From Neobacillus rhizophilus (GTDB lineage: Bacteria > Bacillota > Bacilli > Bacillales > Cytobacillaceae): a stretch of DNA of 64,000 nt. The translations under genes were made by a program, and so were the position numbers. Below are positions 12,693 to 22,717 of this stretch, in pieces (position 1 is the first letter of the stretch; each line of letters starts with the position of its first letter). The stretch spans positions 1,178,001-1,242,000 of the forward strand of contig NZ_JAGYPF010000001.1 in assembly GCF_018343535.1 (NCBI RefSeq), written 5' to 3'. The notes beneath the pieces were generated by a model. It saw only the letters and a program-made list of their open reading frames with translations, searched no databases and was not told the origin of the DNA.

Positions 12693-13596
12693 ATTGATTT
12701 CCTCCTCCTAAGCTTTCAAGTGACCGCTTCAGGGCAGCCATTCTTACATAAACACCATTTTGCATTTGTTTAAAAATTCTTGACCGTTCACATTCAACTA
12801 AGCTGTCTGCAATTTCAACGTTTCGGTTTACCGGGGCCGGATGCATGATAATGCTGTGCGGCTGCATTTGCTTTTCCCTCTCTATGGTTAGGCCATATTT
12901 TTTATGGTACTCAGAGGCAGTAAAGCTTCCCTTTTTCTGATGGCGTTCATGCTGCACACGCAGAAACATGACAACATCGGATTCGCTGATAGCCACATCA
13001 ATTGGCTTAAAACGGGAAGTACTTAAACTATGATAGTCAAACCATTCTTCCGGCCCTGAATAAATGACCTCCGCCCCCAGCCTGGTCAATGCATCCGCGT
13101 TGGAACGCGCTACGCGGCTATGACTGATGTCCCCAATTATTGCAATTTTCAAGCCTGAAAAACTGCCAAACTCCTGCTTTATCGTTAACAAATCAAGAAG
13201 GGATTGTGTCGGGTGGTGTCCGCAGCCATCGCCTCCATTTAAAATTGGAATATTGATATTTTCAACCAATTCATCAAAATAGCGATCCTGGCTGTGGCGG
13301 ATGACAACAGTATCAACACCGATTGATTCCAGCGTTTTTACAGTATCATATAATGTCTCACCTTTTTGAACGCTAGAGGTTTGGACTTCAAAAGGAATGA
13401 CGCTTAATCCTAATCTTCTTTGAGCCATTTCAAAGCTGCTTTTCGTTCGGGTACTAGCTTCAAAAAAGAGGTTTGCTGTATACATTTGTCTTTCCGGTTT
13501 CCAAAACAGTCCTTGTGAAAACCTTTCAGCATCCTCAAGGATTTGATAAATCTCCTCAACTTTTAACTCGTTTGTTGTTAATAGGTGCTGTAACAT
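12652..13596 (-). CDS. pyrB: Aspartate carbamoyltransferase catalytic chain
   Basis: Condenses carbamoyl phosphate with aspartate. It has 314 residues. The carbamoyl-phosphate loop reads [16 protein letters not shown] is intact, while the usual flanking Pro, Arg and Phe are Ala, Lys and Ser. The downstream motifs [17 protein letters not shown], and [11 protein letters not shown] are canonical. The C-terminus carries a short unconserved tail ([18 protein letters not shown]) that overlaps the first 41 bp of pyrC. No regulatory chain gene (pyrI) is present, as expected in Bacillus. It follows the third PyrR attenuator. Confidence 0.95.
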   Translation of the reverse strand: MLQHLLTTNELKVEEIYQILEDAERFSQGLFWKPERQMYTANLFFEASTRTKSSFEMAQRRLGLSVIPFEVQTSSVQKGETLYDTVKTLESIGVDTVVIRHSQDRYFDELVENINIPILNGGDGCGHHPTQSLLDLLTIKQEFGSFSGLKIAIIGDISHSRVARSNADALTRLGAEVIYSGPEEWFDYHSLSTSRFKPIDVAISESDVVMFLRVQHERHQKKGSFTASEYHKKYGLTIEREKQMQPHSIIMHPAPVNRNVEIADSLVECERSRIFKQMQNGVYVRMAALKRSLESLGGGNQYETAYSERKIYSI

Positions 13597-13629
13597 CCTT
13601 TTTCCCCACCTTCTCTGATTGCTAAAAAA

Positions 13630-13745
13630 AACACCCTGACTAAGTGGTCAGGGTGCCAAAAGTTTAACTTAAGATATGGACACAACTGCAGTCCATATCC
13701 AAGTTAAGTAACACACCCTTCCAAGTCTCTCTGTACTTAATTTAA
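13630..13745 (-). promoter_or_regulatory. PyrR-dependent attenuator in the pyrP-pyrB gap
   Basis: Reading on the minus strand, the order is a PyrR-binding loop (AGTACAGAGAGACTTGG, 13721-13737), an antiterminator arm, and a terminator stem CACCCTGAC with GTCAGGGTG (13632-13655) followed by a run of T. The middle holds a second long inverted repeat (AACTTAAGATATGGA region against TCCATATCCAAGTT). UMP-bound PyrR should stabilise the upstream hairpin and favour termination before pyrB. Assignment rests on position and on the AGAGAG loop. Confidence 0.85.
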
Positions 13746-13756
13746 AAGGCATTTTT

Positions 13757-15064
13757 TTATGCTGTTTTTTTGTTAGTTGTTTCTTCTGTTTCAAACATGT
13801 TTTCACTGACTTTCGGTCTTCCAGGAAGGATCAGGTTTAATAACACTCCGGAAATTGCCGCCAGGGCCATACCTTGGATTTCGATATTAAAAGGCAATTT
13901 GACAATCGCACCACCGATACCAATGACAAGGATTACCGATGAAATCACGAGGTTACGTTTGTCTCCAAAATCAATTTTACTGTCAACCAACATTCTTAAT
14001 CCTGAGGAAGCGATAATTCCGAACAGGAGAATGGAAACTCCCCCCATTACAGGTGTTGGTATCGTTTGGATTAAAGCTGTTATTTTTCCAATAAACCCGA
14101 AGATGATGGCTAGAACCGCAGCACCTGCTAAGACATATACACTGTAGACTCTTGTAATTGCCAATACGCCAATATTTTCACCATAGGTGGTTTTGGGAGG
14201 TCCACCTACTAGTGCCGAGATTATTGTTGCTGTTCCATCACCAAGGATTGAACGGTGCAGGCCCGGCTCTTTTATGTAATCACGGCCGACAACCTTGCTA
14301 AGAACAAGCTGGTGTCCAATATGCTCAGATAGTGTAACAATAGCAACAGGCACCATTAACCAGAAAATATTCCACGTAAACTTGACATCATAGCTGACAA
14401 ACGGAATTAAGAAATCAGGAGCGGCAAACCACTTTGCCTCTAGTACAGGTTTGAAATCAACAATTCCTACAATCACAGCATACACATAGCCGACAATAAT
14501 CCCGGCCAAGATAGGGATAATGCTGAGCATTTTTTTAGCATATATTGAAAAAATAATTGTCGCTGCCAGCGTCACAAGCGCCACTGAGAAGTGCAGCATG
14601 CTATACTTTCCGGCTGGGTTGTTCATTGCCATTCCAACCGCAGTTCCGGAAATGGCGAGGCCAATTACAATTATGACCGGTCCAACAACAATTGGCGGGA
14701 GTAAGTTCATAATCCAGCGATGCCCCGCTCTGCTTATAATTAAAGCGACAATTCCATAAACAAGACCAGCCAAAAATGTACCGACCATCGCGGCTGCAGG
14801 TCCGCCAGAGGCTTTTGCGGCAATTACCGGTGCAATATAAGCGAAAGATGAACCGAGATAGGCAGGAACCTGAAATTTCGTAATCAATAGGAATGCCAAC
14901 GTTCCGAGTCCGCTGGATATTAGTGCTATCGCTGGGTCTAAACCAACCAGGTATGGTACAAGGATTGTTGCCCCGAACATCGCAAATAAATGCTGCAAGC
15001 TTAAGGTCAGCCATTGGGCTGGTTTTGGTCTATCTTTAACATCTAGGATTGGTTTATTACTCAT
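13757..15064 (-). CDS. pyrP: Uracil permease (NCS2 family)
   Basis: Membrane symporter that imports uracil. It has 435 residues and about 12-14 hydrophobic segments. Family features seen: QHLFAMFGATILVP near residue 25, a GLGTLAFLLITKFQVPAYLGSSFA stretch (about 55-78), and the C-terminal half signature region SEHIGHQ with GDGTATIISALVGGPP. ATG start has TAGGAGAG upstream. It sits between two PyrR attenuators, so expression should fall when uridine nucleotides are plentiful. Confidence 0.95.
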   Translation of the reverse strand: MSNKPILDVKDRPKPAQWLTLSLQHLFAMFGATILVPYLVGLDPAIALISSGLGTLAFLLITKFQVPAYLGSSFAYIAPVIAAKASGGPAAAMVGTFLAGLVYGIVALIISRAGHRWIMNLLPPIVVGPVIIVIGLAISGTAVGMAMNNPAGKYSMLHFSVALVTLAATIIFSIYAKKMLSIIPILAGIIVGYVYAVIVGIVDFKPVLEAKWFAAPDFLIPFVSYDVKFTWNIFWLMVPVAIVTLSEHIGHQLVLSKVVGRDYIKEPGLHRSILGDGTATIISALVGGPPKTTYGENIGVLAITRVYSVYVLAGAAVLAIIFGFIGKITALIQTIPTPVMGGVSILLFGIIASSGLRMLVDSKIDFGDKRNLVISSVILVIGIGGAIVKLPFNIEIQGMALAAISGVLLNLILPGRPKVSENMFETEETTNKKTA

Positions 15065-15119
15065 TTTCTGTTCTCTCCTAATTTCTATATTGTTTTCTTT
15101 ATTTTCTTCAATTGTTCAT

Positions 15120-15225
15120 ATAAAAAACCCTCTTTGCCTTGTGGTTGACAAAGAGGGGTGAAAGGCGCACCGGAACATGGTCCAAGGTTTGCGCTTTTCC
15201 CTTTGTCAGCCTCACGGGACTGAAA
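15120..15225 (-). promoter_or_regulatory. PyrR-dependent attenuator in the pyrR-pyrP gap
   Basis: On the minus strand a PyrR-binding loop (GTCCCGTGAGGCTG, 15207-15220) is followed by a terminator stem CCCCTCTTTG with CAAAGAGGG (about 15127-15157) and a T-rich run. An alternative GGAAAAGCGCAAACC-centred pairing with the region just upstream of the terminator would form the antiterminator. The loop is nearly identical to the one upstream of pyrR. Confidence 0.88.
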
Positions 15226-15241
15226 TTAAAAGGGCTGCTAT

Positions 15242-15796
<555 letters not shown>

Positions 15797-15814
15797 TTAT
15801 TATACTGAAATAAA

Positions 15815-15928
15815 AAACCTCTCGCCTGTGGTGGCGAGAGGGAGACAGTTCTTCCTTAGGGAAATAACCTATTAACCGTTCCTTCTCGGCCTCACGGGAC
15901 CGACTTAAAGGCTTATTAAACTATAGTA
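15815..15928 (-). promoter_or_regulatory. PyrR-dependent attenuator in the pyr operon 5' leader
   Basis: First of three attenuators. The PyrR-binding loop TCCCGTGAGGC lies at 15889-15899 and the terminator stem CTCTCGCC with GGCGAGAG at about 15819-15840, followed on the minus strand by TTTTTTA just before the pyrR ribosome site. The intervening segment contains an ACGGTTAATAGGTT stretch that can join an alternative antiterminator. Confidence 0.9.
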
Positions 15929-15957
15929 AGCATACTTTAATTTATTTATCCTGTCAA
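15929..15957 (-). promoter_or_regulatory. Sigma-A promoter of the pyr operon
   Basis: A consensus TTGACA (15952-15957) and TATGCT (15929-15934) are separated by exactly 17 bp on the minus strand, directly before the pyrR leader. The -35 box overlaps the rluD stop codon. Confidence 0.85.
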
Positions 15958-16865
15958 CGATTATTTCTCAACCGGTCAAGAAGCTCTTCAAAATCCTCTG
16001 GAAGCGGGGCTTCAAATTCTAGATACTCATTTGTTCTTGGATGTATGAAACCGAGCAGACCGGCATGCAATGCCTGTCCATTTAAATCAAGTGTTTTTCT
16101 TGGTCCATATTTTGGATCACCGGCAAGCGGATAACCGATATATTTCATATGGACACGAATCTGATGGGTCCGGCCTGTCTCCAATTGACATTCCACGAAG
16201 GTGAATTCATTAAATCGCTCAAGGACACGAAAATGTGTAACAGCATGCTTCCCGTTATCAACAACCGTCATGCTTTGCCGATCTTTTGGATCCCTCCCAA
16301 GCGGAGCATCGATGGTTCCATATTCATGAGGGATCACTCCATGGACAATCGCCTTATATTTCCGTGTCACAGACTTTTCCACCAGTTGGTTAACTAGACT
16401 TTCGTGGGCCAAATCATTTTTCGCAACCATTAACAGCCCTGATGTATCCTTGTCAATCCGATGTACAATACCGGGTCTTAATACACCATTGATACCGGAT
16501 AAATCCTTACAATGGGCCATTAACCCATTAACAAGTGTTCCAGTAAGGTGCCCAGGTGCAGGATGGACCACCATCCCTTTTGGCTTATTTACGACCAATA
16601 CATCCTTATCTTCATAATAAATATCTAAATCCATTTCCTCCGGAACCACGTCCAATTCTTCCGGTTCTGGAATGGTAATAACGATAAAATCACTTACACT
16701 GCATTTGTAATTTGTTTTTACATTTTTCCCATTCACAAGTACATTGCCTTCTTTTATCCAATCCTGCACCTGTGTTCTAGACCATTCTTCATTCAGGCCG
16801 GAGATTACCTTATCAATCCGGTCTCCTTTTTGTTCCTCAAGAATGGTGTGTTCCATTTTCTCCAT
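15954..16865 (-). CDS. rluD: RluA-family 23S rRNA pseudouridine synthase (YlyB, RluD-like)
   Basis: Isomerises specific uridines in 23S rRNA to pseudouridine. It has 303 residues: an N-terminal S4 RNA-binding domain (about 13-75, with [13 protein letters not shown]) and a pseudouridine synthase domain with the catalytic Asp in [11 protein letters not shown] and the GRTHQIRVH motif. Start ATG 16865 is chosen because AAAGGAG lies 7 nt upstream; reading on to 16895 adds ten basic residues without homology. The first 29 bp overlap the end of lspA. The exact uridines modified cannot be read from sequence. Confidence 0.93.
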   Translation of the reverse strand: MEKMEHTILEEQKGDRIDKVISGLNEEWSRTQVQDWIKEGNVLVNGKNVKTNYKCSVSDFIVITIPEPEELDVVPEEMDLDIYYEDKDVLVVNKPKGMVVHPAPGHLTGTLVNGLMAHCKDLSGINGVLRPGIVHRIDKDTSGLLMVAKNDLAHESLVNQLVEKSVTRKYKAIVHGVIPHEYGTIDAPLGRDPKDRQSMTVVDNGKHAVTHFRVLERFNEFTFVECQLETGRTHQIRVHMKYIGYPLAGDPKYGPRKTLDLNGQALHAGLLGFIHPRTNEYLEFEAPLPEDFEELLDRLRNNR

Positions 16866-17328
16866 AAGACTTCTCCTTTGACGACTTCTCTTCAAGCAGC
16901 ATTTGAATCATTAATAATCCAACACCAATAACTAATGCTGAATCAGCAATATTAAATACAGGGAAATTATAGCCGAAAATAAAGGTATGAATAAAATCAA
17001 CAACCTCTTTCCGAACCACTCGGTCGATAAAATTCCCAATTGCACCTCCAAGCATGAAAGCAAGAGATACACCTAACAGCCATTTTCCTTTGGCCGCTTT
17101 GTAAAGATAATACATAATCGCAATAATTACAATAACCGTAATGACATAAAAAAGCCACATCTGCCCTTGAAGGATTCCCCATGCAGCCCCGCGATTCCGG
17201 TGAGAAGTAATATATAAAAATTTATCAATGATGGGTATACTCTCACCGATATACATATTTTTTTCAATAAGCCATTTAGTAATTTGGTCGAGCACAATAA
17301 CGAATAGGGCGATTAAGTAATAATACAC
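16837..17328 (-). CDS. lspA: Lipoprotein signal peptidase (signal peptidase II)
   Basis: Aspartic membrane protease that cleaves signal peptides of diacylglyceryl prolipoproteins. It has 163 residues and four hydrophobic spans. Asp14, Asp102 (GNFIDRV) and Asp129 (NIADSA) are present at the same numbers as in B. subtilis LspA; the last two form the catalytic dyad. The start codon is GTG at 17328, supported by GGAGG 9 nt upstream. The C-terminal Lys/Glu-rich tail overlaps rluD. Confidence 0.95.
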   Translation of the reverse strand: MYYYLIALFVIVLDQITKWLIEKNMYIGESIPIIDKFLYITSHRNRGAAWGILQGQMWLFYVITVIVIIAIMYYLYKAAKGKWLLGVSLAFMLGGAIGNFIDRVVRKEVVDFIHTFIFGYNFPVFNIADSALVIGVGLLMIQMLLEEKSSKEKSYGENGTHHS

Positions 17329-17407
17329 AAAGAAATACCTCCAACTTAAGCTAGACTTGCTCCCCTAGTTTAGCATACTTAATCGCTATATCACAATGAA
17401 ACAAAAA

Positions 17408-17701
17408 TTACGGTGTGGGGAAGATCGGTTTCTTGCAAAAGCCGCCAAGCAAGCTGGGATCATTGACTGTTCTAATGGTTGGAATCAAATTTAACAAGTC
17501 GAGGGGTAATAATTCACCGGAAAGTTCACATTGGCCAAAATTTCCTTCTTTGATTTTTTTCAGTGCTAAATCAATGTCCGCCATTTCTTCCTCTAAAATG
17601 GTTGTAAACCAATTCTCTGTTTGTTTTTTCTTTAATGACCTTTCGATTTCTGTTTTTGTTTGACGGAGTTCTTGAAACAGCTTTTCCTGCATTGCATTCA
17701 T
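17408..17701 (-). CDS. ylyA: YlyA-like protein, TraR/DksA family with degenerate zinc finger
   Basis: This 97-residue protein has an N-terminal helical coiled-coil part (about 1-50) and a C-terminal segment that lines up with the DksA/TraR finger (GQCELSGELLP, then a P-x-x-R-T turn). Only one of the four zinc-binding cysteines remains at the expected place (Cys58), so it probably does not bind zinc. Position between ileS and lspA is that of ylyA, reported in B. subtilis as an RNA-polymerase-binding modulator of sigma-G genes; the match is by location and family. It looks shorter than the homologue I recall. GGAGG lies 10 nt before the ATG. Confidence 0.75.
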   Translation of the reverse strand: MNAMQEKLFQELRQTKTEIERSLKKKQTENWFTTILEEEMADIDLALKKIKEGNFGQCELSGELLPLDLLNLIPTIRTVNDPSLLGGFCKKPIFPTP

Positions 17702-17805
17702 AGTGTTAATACCTCCGTTATGTTATTTGTCTTATTATTACCGATCGTTTTCCATTGACCCGGATAATAATTTGACATCAGCAACAACAATTAACGGAGG
17801 TGGAA

Positions 17806-17869
17806 ATAAATGAAAACTCACCGTTAGGCGATTCCGATAGGACGGTTCATGAGGCGTAGTTGAATTTAT
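17806..17869 (+). repeat. 64-bp dispersed repeat, copy A (interrupted micro-ORF)
   Basis: This stretch matches 55091-55154 over 64 bp without gaps, 54 of 64 positions identical. It starts ATAAATGAAAACTC and ends GAGGCGTAGTTGAATTTAT. A good GGAGG precedes the ATG, but codon 6 is TAG, so the 17-codon frame that is open in copy B is broken here. The hairpin CTCGCC/GGCGAG of copy B is also damaged. It lies between ylyA and the ileS terminator. Confidence 0.8.
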
Positions 17870-17888
17870 ACTTTTCTTTTAGCAAAAT

Positions 17889-17918
17889 GAAAGAGGCTGA
17901 CAAGTCAGCCCCTTTCTA
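17889..17918 (-). terminator. Terminator after ileS
   Basis: Stem GGCTGAC with GTCAGCC, extended by AAAGRGG/CCYCTTT pairs, 6-30 bp after the ileS stop, followed by TTTCATTTT on the minus strand. Confidence 0.75.
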
Positions 17919-17920
17919 TT

Positions 17921-20692
17921 TTACGCTAAGTGTGAATAATTTTCTTTTACAACTTGGGCACATCGAGGGCAAAGAGTTGGATGCTCCGCATCTTGGCCAA
18001 CATCAGGCGTCACTACCCAGCAGCGTTCACAGGTTTCACCTTCTGCTTTTGTGACCACAATTGCCGCTGTATCTAATTTCAAGGCATCTTCTGGCGCCTC
18101 ATCATAAGCACCAGCCACTTCAAAACCAGATACGATAAACAATTGTTTCAAGTTCTCTGAAACAGAATCGAGCAGCGCTTTTGTATTATCATTTACGTAT
18201 AAGGTTACTTTCGCTGTTAATGACTTACCGATCACCTTTGCATTCCGGGCTTCTTCAAGTGCCTTTAAGACATCATCGCGCAGCTTCATGAATGCAGACC
18301 ATTTCTCCTCCAACTCTGTAGCACCTGGAAGTTCCTGATATTCAGGAAGATCTGTCAACTGAACACTTTCCTCCTGAACCTTCGGAATATATTTCCACAC
18401 CTCGTCTGCAGTGTGAGAAAGGATTGGCGAAACCAATTTGGTCAGAGCAAGCAATGATTCATATAAAACAGTTTGAATCGCCCTGCGTTCTGGATGATCA
18501 ACTGCTTCAATGTACAGAACATCTTTTGCAAAATCTAGGTAGAACGCGCTTAAATCAAGCGTACAGAAATTATTAACAGAATGGTAAATGCCTGCATAAT
18601 CGTAATTTTCATAAGAATTGCGAACACTCTTAATCAGCTTATTTAACTTAACCAGCATAAATTGATCTACTTCACGAAGGTTTTCGTAAGCAACCTTATT
18701 AACAGCCGGGTCAAAGTCCGCTAAATTCCCCAACAAGAAGCGGAATGTATTGCGGATTTTCCGATATACTTCAGCAACCTGCTTTAAAATTGCATCGGAT
18801 ACGCGGACATCGGATTGATAATCTACAGAAGCCACCCATAGGCGTAAAATATCTGCTCCCAATTGATTCATAACCTTCGCAGGGACGACGACATTACCTA
18901 ATGATTTACTCATTTTTCTACCTTCACCATCAAGAGCAAATCCATGGCTTAATACTCCCTTATATGGAGCCTTGCCTGTGACAGCTACTGCAGTAGATAA
19001 AGACGAGTTAAACCAGCCGCGGTATTGGTCAGAACCTTCAAGATAAAGGTCTGCCGGACGGACCAAATCCTCTCTTTCTAAAAGCACAGCCTGATGGGAA
19101 GAACCAGAATCAAACCAAACGTCCATAATATCTGTTTCCTTCGTAAACTTGCCATTCGGACTTCCAGGATGCGAAAATCCTTCCGGAAGCAGATCCTTTG
19201 TCTCCCGCTCAAACCAAATGTTTGATCCATTCTCGCGGAATAAATTAGAAACGTGTTCAATCGTCTCGTCGGTAATGATTTCTTCTCCATTTTCGGCGTA
19301 GAATACCGGAATTGGCACACCCCAGACGCGCTGGCGGGAAATACACCAATCACCGCGGTCACGGACCATATTGAAAAGCCTTGTTTCGCCCCATGCCGGC
19401 ACCCATTTGGTTGCTTTCACAGCTTCGAGCAATTGGTCGCGGAAATCTTTAATGGACGCAAACCACTGAGCAGTTGCCCGGAAAATAACCGGCTTCTTTG
19501 TTCTCCAGTCATGTGGATAGGAGTGAGTAATAAATGTAAGCTTTAACAAAGCTCCTTTTTCCTCTAGGGCTTGGGAAATCGGTTTGTTGGCCTCGTCGTA
19601 AAATAATCCTTCAAATCCCGGTGCTTCATTTGTCATATTTCCTTTATCATCAACCGGACAAAGGACATCCAAGCCGTATTTTTGACCAACATGGAAGTCA
19701 TCTTCCCCGTGACCAGGAGCAGTATGAACGCAGCCAGTACCAGCATCAGTTGTCACATGCTCGCCTAACATGACAAGAGAATCACGGTCATAAAGCGGAT
19801 GACGGGCTACAACATATTCAAGCTCAGCCCCTTTGACCTTTTTAAGAACGGCCGCTTCTTCCCATCCAATTTCATTCGTTACACTTTCCAATAAGCTTTC
19901 AGCCACAACATATTTTTTATCATTTACAGCTACAACCACGTAAGTTAGCTCAGGATGAACCGAAATTCCCAAGTTGGCAGGAATGGTCCATGGGGTTGTT
20001 GTCCAGATGACGATTTCCGTATCCGTATCAAGTACTCCCTTGCCATCCTTCACCGGAAAACCAACATAAATGGACGGTGAACGTTTATCTTTATATTCAA
20101 TTTCTGCCTCAGCCAAAGCGGATTCACTTGACGGAGACCAATATACTGGCTTCAACCCTTTATAGATATAACCCTTTTTTGCCATTTCTCCGAAAACCTT
20201 GATTTGCTGGGCTTCGTATTCAGGCTTTAAAGTGATATATGGATTCTCCCAATCACCGCGGACACCAAGGCGTTTAAACTGGGTCCGTTGATTGTCAATC
20301 TGTTCAAGCGCATAATCTGTACAAAGCTGGCGGAATTCTGCAACGGACATTTCCTTCCGTTTAACCCCTTTATTAGTTAAAGCCTGCTCAATCGGCAGAC
20401 CGTGAGTATCCCAGCCCGGCACATATGGGGCATGATAGCCGCTCATTGACTTATAGCGGACAATAAAATCCTTTAAAATTTTATTTAATGCATGGCCCAT
20501 ATGGATATCACCATTTGCATATGGAGGGCCATCATGCAAAACAAACATCGGACGCCCTTTAGTGCGCTCCTGTACTTTTTGGTAAATATTCATTTCTTCC
20601 CATTTTGCCTGCATCTCCGGTTCTCTTTGCGGAAGATTACCACGCATTGGGAAATCCGTTTGCGGCATTAATAACGTGTCTTTGTATTCCAT
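17921..20692 (-). CDS. ileS: Isoleucyl-tRNA synthetase
   Basis: Class I synthetase that charges tRNA-Ile and edits valine. It has 923 residues. The HIGH-type motif is seen in [16 protein letters not shown] near residue 60, the KMSKS loop in [10 protein letters not shown] near residue 597, and the C-terminal zinc site in CERCW and CPRCA. The editing (CP1) domain lies between, with [16 protein letters not shown] has a GGAGG upstream. It is preceded by a T-box leader, so expression should rise when tRNA-Ile is uncharged. Confidence 0.97.
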   Translation of the reverse strand: MEYKDTLLMPQTDFPMRGNLPQREPEMQAKWEEMNIYQKVQERTKGRPMFVLHDGPPYANGDIHMGHALNKILKDFIVRYKSMSGYHAPYVPGWDTHGLPIEQALTNKGVKRKEMSVAEFRQLCTDYALEQIDNQRTQFKRLGVRGDWENPYITLKPEYEAQQIKVFGEMAKKGYIYKGLKPVYWSPSSESALAEAEIEYKDKRSPSIYVGFPVKDGKGVLDTDTEIVIWTTTPWTIPANLGISVHPELTYVVVAVNDKKYVVAESLLESVTNEIGWEEAAVLKKVKGAELEYVVARHPLYDRDSLVMLGEHVTTDAGTGCVHTAPGHGEDDFHVGQKYGLDVLCPVDDKGNMTNEAPGFEGLFYDEANKPISQALEEKGALLKLTFITHSYPHDWRTKKPVIFRATAQWFASIKDFRDQLLEAVKATKWVPAWGETRLFNMVRDRGDWCISRQRVWGVPIPVFYAENGEEIITDETIEHVSNLFRENGSNIWFERETKDLLPEGFSHPGSPNGKFTKETDIMDVWFDSGSSHQAVLLEREDLVRPADLYLEGSDQYRGWFNSSLSTAVAVTGKAPYKGVLSHGFALDGEGRKMSKSLGNVVVPAKVMNQLGADILRLWVASVDYQSDVRVSDAILKQVAEVYRKIRNTFRFLLGNLADFDPAVNKVAYENLREVDQFMLVKLNKLIKSVRNSYENYDYAGIYHSVNNFCTLDLSAFYLDFAKDVLYIEAVDHPERRAIQTVLYESLLALTKLVSPILSHTADEVWKYIPKVQEESVQLTDLPEYQELPGATELEEKWSAFMKLRDDVLKALEEARNAKVIGKSLTAKVTLYVNDNTKALLDSVSENLKQLFIVSGFEVAGAYDEAPEDALKLDTAAIVVTKAEGETCERCWVVTPDVGQDAEHPTLCPRCAQVVKENYSHLA

Positions 20693-20742
20693 TTTATTTC
20701 CTCCAATACCTTTCTATTGAACAGAATTGACATTCTTGCAAA

Positions 20743-21020
20743 TAAAAAAACCCCCTCATCCCAAAAAAGGGACGAGAAGGTTTTATTCCCGCGGTACCAC
20801 CCTGATTGATAGAACTGTCTTATTCTATCCTCTTGCGAATTCGTAACGTGAATACACGCCTTAGTCTACTGTTCTAAATATAGAGGTTCGACCTCGGAAC
20901 TCGAGGGTGATTTTCCAATCTTTCGGCTTCATCGGGCTTCCACCATCCCCGACTCGCTAATAAGCTTTTTGAAAAATTGTACTGTCCCTGTCTTCGTCAT
21001 TTTCATTCAATTAATCTGTT
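20743..21020 (-). ncRNA. T-box leader riboswitch of ileS
   Basis: The conserved T-box sequence AGGGTGGTACCGCG lies at 20790-20803 on the minus strand. It is followed by a terminator (AACCTTCTCGTCCC against GGGATGAGGGGGTT, then TTTTTTT, about 20743-20785). Upstream lie stem I elements, including a GGTGGAAGCCCGATGA segment. The likely specifier is ATC (Ile) within GAAAATCACC at 20909-20911; this is placed by pattern, not by folding. Uncharged tRNA-Ile should stabilise the antiterminator. Confidence 0.93.
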
Positions 21021-21025
21021 AAGAA

Positions 21026-21055
21026 ATTATATGCTACTAAATAGCTGTTCGTCAA
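21026..21055 (-). promoter_or_regulatory. Sigma-A promoter of the ileS T-box transcript
   Basis: TTGACG (21050-21055) and TATAAT (21026-21031) with an 18-bp spacer on the minus strand. The -35 box covers the TGA stop of divIVA. Confidence 0.8.
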
Positions 21056-21567
21056 GCTAATGAATCCTCTTCTTCGTGGATTTTCAGCTCGGTGGCATCA
21101 AGTTCGTACTCTAAAAGGTGATCCCAATCGTCAGTATTCAGCATATCGAGCTGTGCCTCAATCAGCATTTTGAAACGGGTGCGGAAAATTTTCGACTGCT
21201 TCTTTAAATCTTCTATCTCCAGAGCAATCTTTCTCGCTTTAGATAGGGATTCGTTAACGATACGGTCCGCATTCTTTTCCGCTTCCTTGACGATTAGCTT
21301 CGCTTCCTTTTGGGCATTGCGTTTTACTTCTTCCCCTGCCTCCTGGGCAATCACAATCGATTTATTAAGTGTTTCTTCAATACTTGTAAAATGCCCTAAA
21401 CGCTCCTGCAGGTCAGTTAAACGCTCTTCCAATTCTTTTTTCTCTCTTAGGACAAGCTCGTAATCCTTGATTACCTGATCAAGAAATTCGTTTACTTCAT
21501 CCTCGTCATACCCTCTAAATCCTTTATTAAATTCTTTATTATGAATATCTAACGGCGTTAACGGCAT
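21052..21567 (-). CDS. divIVA: Cell-division pole and septum organiser DivIVA
   Basis: Peripheral protein that recognises negatively curved membrane at septa and poles, placing Min proteins and, in sporulation, chromosome anchors. It has 171 residues: the N-terminal membrane-binding domain (PLTPLDIHNKEFNKGFRGYD, about 2-21, with the hydrophobic-basic tip), then long heptad coiled coils (about 30-155) and an acidic tail. GGAGGTGG precedes the ATG. The gene ends the ylm block, upstream of ileS. Confidence 0.95.
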   Translation of the reverse strand: MPLTPLDIHNKEFNKGFRGYDEDEVNEFLDQVIKDYELVLREKKELEERLTDLQERLGHFTSIEETLNKSIVIAQEAGEEVKRNAQKEAKLIVKEAEKNADRIVNESLSKARKIALEIEDLKKQSKIFRTRFKMLIEAQLDMLNTDDWDHLLEYELDATELKIHEEEDSLA

Positions 21568-21648
21568 GATGCCACCTCCAACAATCTGTGCAATCTATGT
21601 AAATGTGAATATTCGACAAGGTTTTTGAAAATCCTGCAAGAAAATAAA

Positions 21649-22422
21649 TTATTTTTGTCTTCCGACAGAAATTCGCCATTTTTCTTTCTTTGTTTTCCCC
21701 TCAATACCGGACAATCTTACCCTTCCATGGCCCCGGACCGACAGCATATCGCCAATTTCACAAACAAAGGCCGGGCTTTCAATCTGAGTCCAATTGACCT
21801 TAACTAGGCCTGCCGCAATATAGTTTTGCGATTTTTGCCGAGAAAGATTATAAACACCAGAAATAACAGTATCCAGCCTTAAAGAAGATACTGTTAATTC
21901 ATGTTCCTCCCATAATTCTTTAGGAGAAATTATATTTTCGGGCGGCTTCTCAAATAAATGAACCGTTGCTTTACCGATTGATTCAAGATTAGTGCTGATA
22001 TAGCCGCCGATTTCCTTGGCTGCCAAGAATTGGATTTGTTCATCATCGACAAGAATATCGCCAAATTTCCCACGTTTTAGTCCCAACGACATCAATGTGC
22101 CTAGGACGTTGGGATGTTCAATTTTGATAAACTTCTTTGGATAGTCAATTTCAAACAAGCTGATTTGAAAATCCTCTTGAACTGGCACTAGATATTCAGG
22201 GAATAGAAGAGCCCTTTTTCGTTCTGCCCCTGGCCAGCCGCCAAAGAGTTGATATTTTACATCACCATTTTCACCGATGATCGTCTTTAAGATATGCTGT
22301 TCTCTTGGGTCAAGAAAGTCCGTTAATTTCGGGGCATACTGAAGTTCGACAGTGTTTTTCCACTGCATGACCTGGTCAATATAATCCCGTTCTTCTGGAC
22401 GAAAATGCTGATATATATTCAT
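21649..22422 (-). CDS. ylmH: S4-domain RNA-binding protein YlmH (ribosome-associated)
   Basis: This 257-residue protein has an N-terminal YlmH-type domain with GGWPGAERKR and PEYLVPV, a middle strand-rich part, and a C-terminal S4 domain (about 182-240; LRLDTVISGVYNLSRQKSQ). YlmH of B. subtilis is reported as a peptidyl-tRNA- and 50S-binding factor in ribosome rescue parallel to RqcH, which is also encoded in this window. That function is taken from the family. It sits between ylmG and divIVA. Confidence 0.9.
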   Translation of the reverse strand: MNIYQHFRPEERDYIDQVMQWKNTVELQYAPKLTDFLDPREQHILKTIIGENGDVKYQLFGGWPGAERKRALLFPEYLVPVQEDFQISLFEIDYPKKFIKIEHPNVLGTLMSLGLKRGKFGDILVDDEQIQFLAAKEIGGYISTNLESIGKATVHLFEKPPENIISPKELWEEHELTVSSLRLDTVISGVYNLSRQKSQNYIAAGLVKVNWTQIESPAFVCEIGDMLSVRGHGRVRLSGIEGKTKKEKWRISVGRQK

Positions 22423-22449
22423 GCTCTAAAAACCAACCTATTTTAATTA

Positions 22450-22713
22450 TTATGAGAGCCAGACAGCTACATAGCTTAAGCCCCGTGTTGCAAAGTTGAG
22501 CACAAGAAATGCGACAATCGGAGAAATGTCAATCATGCCGATTGCGGGAATAATCCTTCTGAATGGTTCTAAATATGGCTCACAAATTCTTGCTAAGAAT
22601 TGACCGATTGCGGATTCTTTGGCACCCGGAAACCAAGACATCAATATGTAAATAATTAATGCCCACGAGTAAGCCCAAATGAGTTTTTGTATTAAACCGA
22701 TAACAAAAAACAT
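22450..22713 (-). CDS. ylmG: YggT-family membrane protein YlmG
   Basis: An 87-residue integral membrane protein with two hydrophobic spans around a short loop ([27 protein letters not shown] region, about 26-52). YggT proteins are linked to division and osmotic or thylakoid organisation in various bacteria and plastids, but no biochemical role is settled. GAGGTGG precedes the ATG. It lies directly after sepF (4-bp gap), which fits a common division operon. Confidence 0.9.
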   Translation of the reverse strand: MFFVIGLIQKLIWAYSWALIIYILMSWFPGAKESAIGQFLARICEPYLEPFRRIIPAIGMIDISPIVAFLVLNFATRGLSYVAVWLS

Positions 22714-22717
22714 CTCT

